Positions 1-8,800 of a stretch of 53,650 nt of DNA are shown one piece after another. Made by a program: the position numbers and the translations under genes. Origin of the DNA: a virus; the IMG/VR virus record IMGVR_UViG_3300027792_000023, positions 1 to 53,650 of that record, one strand, 5' to 3'. The notes beneath the pieces were generated by a model that saw only the letters and a program-made list of their open reading frames with translations, made no database searches and was not told where the DNA came from. Every line of letters begins with the position of its first letter. The stretch's first letter is position 1.

Positions 1-1
1 T

Positions 2-1006
2 TGTTTTAATAATGATACAAAACAACTTGAGTATCATATTCCATCCAGAGCTACTTTATATGATTATTCTGGAGAAATGTATCATTTCAGTGGCGGAAAA
101 TTAGATATCAAAGTTACACCCAATCACAGAATGCTTGTTACAAGAAAACTAAAGAAAGGTTGGTCTAATAGTGAGATAATTACTGCTGAAAACCTTTCAC
201 TGGGGACACACTATAGGTTTAGGTCAGTCGCAAAATTCAACGGTGAAGAAAAAGAATCAATTAATGTTTGTGGGAAAAGTATAAAAACTGATGATTATTT
301 GGAATTTTTGGGAAATGTTATAAGTGAGGGATATGTTTGTAAGATAAATGACAAGTATTATAATAGCATAACATTATATCAAGAAAATTGTTCTCCAGAA
401 AAAAATAGTATGGAAACCAATTTAGAAAAAATAGCAAATTGTTTTGGGAAAACCATACAATCAAAAACAATTGATAATAGCCATACTCCATTTTCCGGCA
501 CAAATACAAGCACGATGTGGCGAGGAATTCTGTGCTCATCTGTTTTAACCAAACATTTGTTTGAAGAAATAGGTGAAAACGGAAAATGTAATTCGCACAA
601 CAAACGCATTCCAAGGTGGATTTATTCTCTATCTACACGACAAATGAAAATACTTATTAATTCTCTTGTCGCAGGAGATGGAACAAAATACACAAGTAAA
701 ACTGGTAAGAGTGGATTTAAATATAGTACAATATCTGAAAATTTGGCAAAAGACCTACATGAATTAGTGTTTTTGGCCGGGTTTGCTCCAAAAGTATATA
801 AAACAAAGAATGGTCAAGGAAAAGACTATTGGCTTGTTACCTGGACTGAGAGTGGCAAGGGATCATTCCCGCATTTCGGTGGAGTATCAAATAAAAGAGA
901 ACAACAACTCACTAAAGAGCAATATAATGGTAAGGTTTGGTGCTTTACTGTTCCAACAGGATTATTTGTCACCAGACGAAACGGTTTAATTACAATTCAG
1001 GGTAAT
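2..1006 (+). mobile_element. Intein with LAGLIDADG endonuclease domain (5' partial)
   Basis: The Hint splicing domain is visible as a block-B-like VTPNHRMLV (about 113-139) and a C-terminal strand ending TIQGN followed by Ser, the usual Asn|Ser splice junction (Asn codon 1004-1006). The usual penultimate His is Gly here, which occurs in some inteins. Between the splicing blocks are two LAGLIDADG-type helices: LEFLGNVISEGYV near 300-340 and LINSLVAGDG near 653-682. The N-terminal splice junction, with its Cys or Ser, lies upstream of the window. Inteins excise from the precursor protein; the endonuclease spreads the element into intein-less portal alleles. Confidence 0.88.
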
Positions 1007-1840
1007 AGCGCTGAGTATGATAAAAACTTTAAGATAATTACTCATGCAGGCGTTACGGTTGAAAGAGTTGGTGCTAATGGATCAATATTAGATATAAACC
1101 CAGACATGCAGGCTATTTTAGATAATATTTTGTACGGTCTTATGGTTCCAAAAGCGGTAGTGACACAGGAAGGTTCGTCTTTCAACAGCGCAACTGTTGG
1201 TCTAGAAGTTCTTAGGCAGCGCTACGAGGCTTTTAGGAACATGATGTCGCAGTGGCTCATTAAAAAGATATTTGCTCCAATCAGCGAAATACAAGAATTT
1301 TATGAGTATAAAGATGGGGATAAAAAACTTATTGTCCCAGACATTGAGTGGAATAGAATGATATTGTTTGATATGGATAACTATATCAGTGTATTAAACG
1401 GATTGGTCAAAGAAAAAGCAGTATCCAAGACTACACTTTTTAGAAGCCTTGGTCTAAACATCGATGAAGAGAATAGACTTCGTAAGGAAGAACTAATAAA
1501 AGAAGCTATAATAGGAAAAGAAACAGCTATTCTAAATTCAATGACTCTTGGTGCCTTGCGCTCACTAAAGGCAGAGGACGATATAATAGAACCAACAGAC
1601 CAGGTTTCTCTACCTGGGACACCTGGTTCAGAGGAATCAGGAATACCTGGAATGACTCCTCCTGGCGCCGGCGGATTAGGCGGTGGGGGTCTTGGTGGCT
1701 CTCCAATGCCTCCAATGGGCGGACTTGGCGGCGGCCTAGGTGAGCTTCCAACAGAGGGCCTTGGCGGCCCTGAAGCTCCTGCGGGCGGTGGAGAAACACC
1801 TCAAAGCCCAACGCCAGCACCTACATCACCAACACAATAA
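2..1840 (+). CDS. Portal protein, C-terminal part, interrupted by an intein (5' partial)
   Basis: The frame is open from the first base, so the gene begins upstream. Bases 2-1006 encode an intein; from the serine codon at 1007 the reading changes to the host protein. The roughly 280-residue C-extein has a portal-like section (NILYGLMVPKAVVTQEG, then a long helix with LEVLRQRYEAFRNMM) and ends in a Pro/Gly-rich tail from about 1600. Portals form the dodecameric ring at the capsid vertex through which DNA is packaged and ejected. The identification rests on recalled similarity of the VPKAVV and RQRYEAFRNMM region to portals of large phages and on the protease/scaffold and capsid genes downstream. 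The terminase is expected upstream, outside the window. The first ATG in frame (77) lies inside the intein and is not the start. Confidence 0.75.
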   Translation, partial: CFNNDTKQLEYHIPSRATLYDYSGEMYHFSGGKLDIKVTPNHRMLVTRKLKKGWSNSEIITAENLSLGTHYRFRSVAKFNGEEKESINVCGKSIKTDDYLEFLGNVISEGYVCKINDKYYNSITLYQENCSPEKNSMETNLEKIANCFGKTIQSKTIDNSHTPFSGTNTSTMWRGILCSSVLTKHLFEEIGENGKCNSHNKRIPRWIYSLSTRQMKILINSLVAGDGTKYTSKTGKSGFKYSTISENLAKDLHELVFLAGFAPKVYKTKNGQGKDYWLVTWTESGKGSFPHFGGVSNKREQQLTKEQYNGKVWCFTVPTGLFVTRRNGLITIQGNSAEYDKNFKIITHAGVTVERVGANGSILDINPDMQAILDNILYGLMVPKAVVTQEGSSFNSATVGLEVLRQRYEAFRNMMSQWLIKKIFAPISEIQEFYEYKDGDKKLIVPDIEWNRMILFDMDNYISVLNGLVKEKAVSKTTLFRSLGLNIDEENRLRKEELIKEAIIGKETAILNSMTLGALRSLKAEDDIIEPTDQVSLPGTPGSEESGIPGMTPPGAGGLGGGGLGGSPMPPMGGLGGGLGELPTEGLGGPEAPAGGGETPQSPTPAPTSPTQ

Positions 1841-1849
1841 GGAAGCACA

Positions 1850-2605
1850 GTGTCTAAAAGACTCACAAGCAATAAAGTAGAAAGATCTATGTATCAACAG
1901 TGGTATTATGAAAACAATAAAGACGAAATCACACAATATAAAAAGGCATATAACAAAAAAAATAAAAACAAAATAGCGGAAGAACAAAAACTATATTATG
2001 AAAATAATAAAGAGAAAATAAAATCATATAAAAAGCAATATTACTTAGATAATAAAGACAAAATATCAGAGAAACAAAAACTATATTATGAAAACAATAA
2101 AGAGGTTATCGCAGAAAAAGAAAAACAATACTATGATAAAAATAAAGAAACCATATTGGTAAAAAATAAACAATACTATGAGGAAAATAAAGAAATAGTT
2201 TTAGAGAAAAATTCGGCGTATCGAAAAGAGCACAAAACAGAAATCACAGAAAAACAAAAAGAACGCTTAGAAGTTGATATTAATTTTAAGTTGTCATGTA
2301 GGTTGCGAACAAGACTTAGTGGTGCTTTAAAAAATAATCGCAAATGCGGTTCTGCAGTTAGTGACTTGGGTTGTTCAATATCAGAATTAAAAATTTGGTT
2401 GGAACAGCAATTTTATAATCATTCTTATACTGGCGAACCTATGACTTGGGAAAACTACGGAGAATGGCATATAGATCACATTTTGCCTCTTTCTAAATTT
2501 GATTTAACTGACAAAACACAATTATTGAAAGCTTGTAATTGGTTTAATCTACAACCTCTTTGGGCCGAAGATAATTTAAAGAAATCAGACAAAACAAAAC
2601 AATGA
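1850..2605 (+). CDS. HNH homing endonuclease with repetitive basic N-terminal arm
   Basis: 251 residues from a GTG start nine bases after the portal stop, preceded by a GGAAG ribosome-binding site. Residues about 17-140 are a Lys/Asn/Tyr-rich array of roughly 13-14-residue units built on YYENNKE, probably an extended helical DNA-binding arm. The C-terminus has the HNH signature WHIDHILPLSKFDL followed by NLQPLWAEDN, as in many phage HNH endonucleases. The genes at 16638 and 17482 share this C-terminal type. It lies between structural genes, typical of a free-standing homing endonuclease. The exact cleavage target is unknown. Confidence 0.85.
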   Translation: MSKRLTSNKVERSMYQQWYYENNKDEITQYKKAYNKKNKNKIAEEQKLYYENNKEKIKSYKKQYYLDNKDKISEKQKLYYENNKEVIAEKEKQYYDKNKETILVKNKQYYEENKEIVLEKNSAYRKEHKTEITEKQKERLEVDINFKLSCRLRTRLSGALKNNRKCGSAVSDLGCSISELKIWLEQQFYNHSYTGEPMTWENYGEWHIDHILPLSKFDLTDKTQLLKACNWFNLQPLWAEDNLKKSDKTKQ

Positions 2606-2877
2606 TAGATATTTTTACTAAATTAGATAGTCTTATAAACTATGATGATAATTATAGTATTCTCAAAGCTTTTTCTACTTTGGAAAAAGAATTTAATATG
2701 TGTGTTACCAGGAAAGACAAAAGATATGCCTATCAAATAGTTTATGCTGCAAACAAATTAGCAGGAAAACTATCATTATTGTTTGGTAATAGTGGGGTTT
2801 ATTCTTCTGAAAAATTGGTAAAAATATCATCTGAGCTAGTTAGGAATTTTGGTTTCAGAATAAACAAAATATTGTAG
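2602..2877 (+). CDS. Hypothetical small protein
   Basis: 91 residues. The ATG overlaps the stop of the HNH gene by four bases (ATGA), so it is probably translationally coupled. It is predominantly helical, with hydrophobic heptads such as YQIVYAANKLAGKLSLLF. No recognised family. The segment AANKLAGKL loosely resembles the LxKLA-type motif of neighbouring cargo proteins, but it lacks the LD..G part. It ends in TAG, showing that TAG is a stop here. Confidence 0.7.
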   Translation: MIDIFTKLDSLINYDDNYSILKAFSTLEKEFNMCVTRKDKRYAYQIVYAANKLAGKLSLLFGNSGVYSSEKLVKISSELVRNFGFRINKIL

Positions 2878-2884
2878 GTAAAAT

Positions 2885-5800
2885 ATGCTATTCAATAATT
2901 TTAAAATTTTATCAAAACGCGCCAAAGTTGTCAGTGATAAACCTGCATACAAAGACAAACAAGAAAGTGACAGCGGGAACACAATTTATCACTATGACGA
3001 AAAACATTTATCAAAACGCTGGCAACACAAGCGAGATAAGGTAAAAAATCTCGAAAAAAATGTAAAGAAAATACGAGAACAATATGAGAAGGATTTAAGT
3101 TCAGATGATCCCAGAACACGCGCTATTGCTGCTGTTGTTGGTGTTATAGATGATACGGCCGCGCGCGTTGGAAATCCTGACTCTATTAAAGATCATGACA
3201 CATATGGTATAACTACGCTAAAACTAAAGCACATTTCGTTTAGCGGCGGCAAAGCAAAACTAAAATTCCCAGGAAAAGACAATGTTAATCAAGACCTTAC
3301 TGTTGATAATAAGAAAGTCATTAAGGTCTTAAAAGAACTTACCAAAGACAAGAAAAAAGATGATTTCCTTTTTGAGGTTGATGGGAAAAGAATTTGGGAC
3401 CGTGCTATCAATAGATATTTGTCTCCCTTTAAGATTAGTGCAAAGGATTTGCGCGGTTTCCATGCCAATCGTTTAATGAAAGAGTTACTGAAGAAAAAAG
3501 ACTTTGACGAGGCTTTAGAGGAAACGGCCTCCATTGTGGGTCATGAAAAAGCAACGCTCAAAAATCAATACCTTTTACCCGAATTAGTCGAAAAATACGA
3601 AGGCAAAAAGAAAGATGCTAGCATAATGCGTTTATCAAAACGCGCTGAACTCACACCAGAAGACTTGGCTTGGGTTAATAGCATTAAGGGTTTGACTGCT
3701 GATGTTCCTTCTGCGCCAGCAACACAAACAGGTGGCGTAAAAATAAACAGTTTAATACTAGCTGCTTGGCAAACTTTATTACCATTTTTGCCAAAGGGTT
3801 CTGTGATTACTTCCGGAGAAAGAACGGCAGATGATCAAAAACGAATCCTGGAACACTATTGGCAAAAAGCAACTGGCCAAAAAATACCAGATAAACTTAA
3901 AGCCAATGATAGCGTATGGTTCCAAGTATCTAAGTCTCTTAAAGAGGACTATGGTTATATAGTTGGACCTCCGAAAACAAATGATCCTTATTCTCACTTG
4001 AACGGAAGAGCACTTGATGTTTCTGGTGCAAACTTAAATCAAATTGCCAATATAGCGGCTTCTGTATCAAACAACCCAAAATTACCAGTAAAATTTAGAA
4101 AACCAGTAATAGAGAAGCAAAACAATTGTGTTCATCTGGGAATAGAGAACGCAGAATATAATCCTGCGGCAATTAAAGAAGTATTAAGTAGCGGATTGGG
4201 AGTTACTGCATCTATATCTGTGCGTGCAAATAAATTTTTGGATGAAATGGGTTTTGGTCTTGAAACAGAACAGGGTGATTTATTTGAGAAATCACCAATA
4301 TTCAGGCATTATGATGGCTACCAAACATACAAAATTCATGATATTAGCGAAACAGAAGCTAGCAAATTAGCAAAGAGTGAACCAGACGAATTCTTTTATC
4401 GCGGACTACACAAAGAATACGCTAATCTTGTTCCTGGTGCTTTACGTAGCATGATACAATCGAATGCAAAATTTTTCTTTGTATTTGATTATCACAAAGA
4501 TGAAAAATATTCAGACTTGTTAATTTTGGCCGCCGAACTATTATCTCAACAGGACCCTAGGGCATTTTTCTATTTCGGCCTACATAAAAAGTTTCCAGAA
4601 TTAGGCAGAGGTGCTGTTGTTCAGTTGATTGATACCAATCCGGACTCATTTTTCGATCTTGGTCTGGAAAAAGAATACAGCGATTTAGAGGGAAGTGCTG
4701 GTGCTGCCAGAAACATAAAAGACCCAAATAAAATTGAAATAGAAAAAGATTCTAATTTGAATAAAGCAGCAGAGGAAGACGACGAAGAAAAAAAGAAATT
4801 AGAGGAATATTTGAAACTTCGAGAAAAATATAAGCGATTATTTAAAGACAGAGACTATAAAGAGTTTCCACCAGAGGACCGCAAAAAGGAATTTTGGAAG
4901 CATCAATTTAATCCAAAGGAAATTGGTAGTTTTCCTAGTTTCTGGGAATATCCAAAAGAAGAAGACCCGGATCGTGAGGAAAAAGAAGAAGACCTTAAAA
5001 AAAGACGCAAACAGTACTGGCAGCACCAATTAAGTCCCACCCGGTGGCTTGGCTATGGCGCTATTCCTTTTTGGAAATATCCGAAGAGTTCTGTGATGCC
5101 AGTGCTATCAAAACGCGCAGAAGTCAATGACGTTGCTGGCGTATTTGCAGTATTGCCAAAAGAAATAGCAAAACAATTTAAGTCTCTTGGTGACCACGAC
5201 AACAGTGATCCACACATAACTGTGATTTTTTGCGGTAAAGTAAAAAAGAAAGATAGAAAGTTGCTGGAAGAAACTGTCAGAGGAGTAATAGAAAACTGGA
5301 AGCCCTTTAAAGCAGAATTAGATAGCAAGGTCACTTATTTTCCTGCAACCAAAAATTCAGATGGCTGTAAAATAGCTAAAATGAGTGTGAAATCCAAAGA
5401 ACTTCACAGACTGCACAAAGAATTAAAAGAAGCGATTGAAAGCGCCGGAATAGAAATCGATGATACATTTCCTGATTACAAACCACACGTGACATTGGAA
5501 TATTTAGAAAAAGGTGCAACAAAATACGAAGACGAAGTTCCGGAAGGCTCTTGGGAAATAGATTGTGTAGAAATTTGGGGAATTGGTAAAAATAGAAAAA
5601 TTAAATTTGACAAGCACGAGAAGAAAGCGTGTCTATCAAAACGGGCATCATTCACAGAAGAAGAGGCGAAGGAACTGGCCGAAAAAGGTTCTGATACTTT
5701 TTTTTACTATCACCTACAGGAAACCTACCCACATCTCGCAGAACAGGCGGCGCGTAATCTAGCAAAAGTATCAGCATTTGATTTTTTTTATTACAGACTA

Positions 5801-8800
5801 CACGAAACATACCCACATCTTATAGAATACACAGTACAAAAGTTGGTAGAAGAGAATCCCAAAATGTTCTTTTTTCGTGGTTTTCACAAAACATATCCAC
5901 ATCTTACAGAACAAGCCGCCAAAAACCTAGTAGAAGAGGATTCTGGATATTTCTTTAGTTATGGACTACAGGAAACATTTCCACATCTTACAGAACAAGC
6001 CGCCAAAAGCCTAGCAGAAAAGGATCCTGATACTTTGTTTTTTAGGAAACTAGATAAAATTTATCCACAATTAGGTGAGTTGGCAGCCAAAAACCTAGCA
6101 GAAAATAAACCTGCCGATTTCTTTTACTTCAAGCTGCATAAAACCTACCCACAAATAGGAGAACAGGTGGCCAAATACCTGGCAGAAAATAATATTAGTA
6201 CATTCTTTCATTACAATTTACAAGAAATCTACCCAAAACAGGGCGAGCTACTATCAAAAAATCTAGCAGAAAAGGATCCTGATACTTTCTTTCGCAGGGA
6301 ATTACACAAAATTTATCCGCAACTAGGTGAATTGGCAGCAAAGAGTACGGCAGAAGAGGATCCAAAAAAGTTCTTTCTTTTTGGATTACACAAAACCTAT
6401 ACACACTTTGCAGAATTGGCAGCAAAAGGCATTGCGGAAATCATTCCTGGTTATTTCTTTGATACTGAATTACATAAAATATACCCACAGTTATCAGAAC
6501 AGGCTGCCGAAAATTTGGCGAAAGAAAATATTGTGTCCTTCTTTTATCGCAAAATACACGAAACCTATCCACATATCGCAGAACAAGCTGCCAAAAACCT
6601 AGCAGAAAATGATGAGGGAGAATTCTTTAAATTAAATTTGCAAAAAACTTATCCACAGTTTGCGGAACAACCAATAACAAATAGATTAAAAGCACAGAAA
6701 CAATTTGATTACGAAAATCCCGATCACAGAAATAGACCTCTTAAAGCAAAACAATTAGCCAGTAAAATGTATAATCAGGGATATAAAACCTACATACACA
6801 CTAATGATTTAGATGATTTGGATGGAATCGGCAGTATTCCTGGGGAAATTTGTGTAAGTTCTTGGGACTTATCCAGAAAACTGTTTTCCTCAAGCCCAAT
6901 GACTTACGCTGCAATTTTTGAGGGAAGACCTTCACATTTCTTTAATCAAGATGCTTGGTCTGACGTAGGTCAGGATGGCCTACGATTTTTGACAAGTATT
7001 GGGAGAGATAGGGACTTTTACGAAATGGATGAAAACCATGACGAAGCTTGGTTTAATCCACTAGCACCAGGAAACAAATTAGTTGGCTTTGCTTTAGTGG
7101 GAATACCGAAAGATCAAGAAACATATCAAGATGGAAAGAAAAAACTACAAAAACTGGCGGAGAAAAACGGAGTAGCGTATTTGGAGTTTGGAGAAAATCC
7201 TTGGGACTTGAAAAAAATCAGAGAAAAACCTTTAATGAAAGAATATGAAAAACCAAACCCAATGATCAGCAAATATAAAAATCTACCAGAAATGAGAGAC
7301 TACGCTAAACTGAAACTATCAAAACGTGCCGAAGAGGAAACAACAATACAACTTACCGACAAAGAAAAACAAATCTTTGATGTTTTGCTTGAAACAATAA
7401 AGCATTTTAATTTAAAATCCACCATTAGAGTTGCCGGCGGTTGGGCTAGAGATAAAATACTTGGGAAAAATAGTAAAGACATAGATATAGCAATTGATAA
7501 TATGTCTGGTAAGCAGTTTGCCGAAAAAGTATTGCTATTTGCTCGCACGAAAAACATTCCAGTAAAATCAGTTGGAGTAATAGAGGCCAGACCAGAACAA
7601 TCAAAACATCTCGAAACAGCTGTGGTTAATTTACTAGGCGAGAGTATAGACTTTGTAAATTTGCGCGCAGAAAAATATGATCCAGAAACCAGAATTCCAA
7701 CGGCAGTTCCTGGAACTGCTCTTGAGGACTCATATCGTAGAGACTTGACCATTAATAGTTTATTTTACAATATTAATACTGGGAAAATAGAAGATTTGAC
7801 CGGCAAAGGTATAGATGATTTAAAAAATAAAATAATAAGAACGCCAGTTCCGCCGAAGGAAATTTGGTCACAGGTTGGAATTACAGACGAATCACAAGCA
7901 ATTACTCCAAAGAAAACCTTTATGGATGACCCACTTCGTGTTCTTCGTGCAATTAGGTTTGCCTCAAGATACGGATTTTCTTTGGCACCAGAATTAATGG
8001 AAGCAGCAAAGGACCCCGAAGTTCAGGAATCATTTAAAAACAAAATATCTAGAGAGCGCATCGAGGCAGAATTAAGAAAAATGATAACTGGTCCAAATCC
8101 TGTTTGGGCTCTAAATTTAATAAACGAGTTGGGTTTTAGGTCTGAAGTATTAAAACTCCCAGAACAAACAAACTGGAAAACCGGTGATGAAGATATTTGG
8201 GGAAACATAATTCAAACACTGGATAATTTACAAAGTATAATAAAAGAAAGAAATTTGGGTGAAGCAGACAAGTTCGTTATTAATTTTGCGGCATTCTTGC
8301 ATGATGTTGGCCTACTTGATCCAAAAAACCAAGACGCGAAAAAATTGGAGAAATCCATTGGACGATCTGAATCCAGCGTCGTAGTCGCAGAACATGTATT
8401 ACGAAATTTGCCAGGCGTAAGGGTTGATGAAATAGAAAGAGTAAAGAAACTAATAGATGCCACCAAACTAATAGAAAACCAAAAACACGATTTGTCTGCT
8501 ATTACACGAAAACAATTGGGTAATTTTGTTAGAGCAATAGGAGACGATTGGGAAAATGCAGTTGATATTTTGGCTGCACGAAACAAGGCCAACGAAGGAT
8601 TTAGTCCAGAGTATTACAGTGGAATTAAAAAACAGGTAAAGGATTTTGGTCTTGAAAAAGCCCACACAATGAAACCGCTTTTGACTGGCGAAGAATTAAT
8701 GAAATTGTTTGAAAGAAAGGGCGGAAAGTGGATGGGAGACCTAAATAGAGAACTAATTCAATGGCAGTTAGAAAATCCAAACGCAACGAAGGATGATGCA

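Noticed and set aside
783-989. 68-residue plus-strand frame inside the intein
   Set aside because: Out of frame with a well-supported coding sequence and without domain or ribosome-binding site.
3009-3023. LSKRW near residue 43 as another LSKRA site
   Set aside because: It lies inside the topoisomerase N-terminal region (EKHLSKRWQHK), the last residue differs and it does not mark a module boundary.
5675-6682. 84-base periodic repeats as a possible CRISPR array
   Set aside because: The periodicity is at protein level within one open frame; there are no short identical repeats separated by unique spacers.
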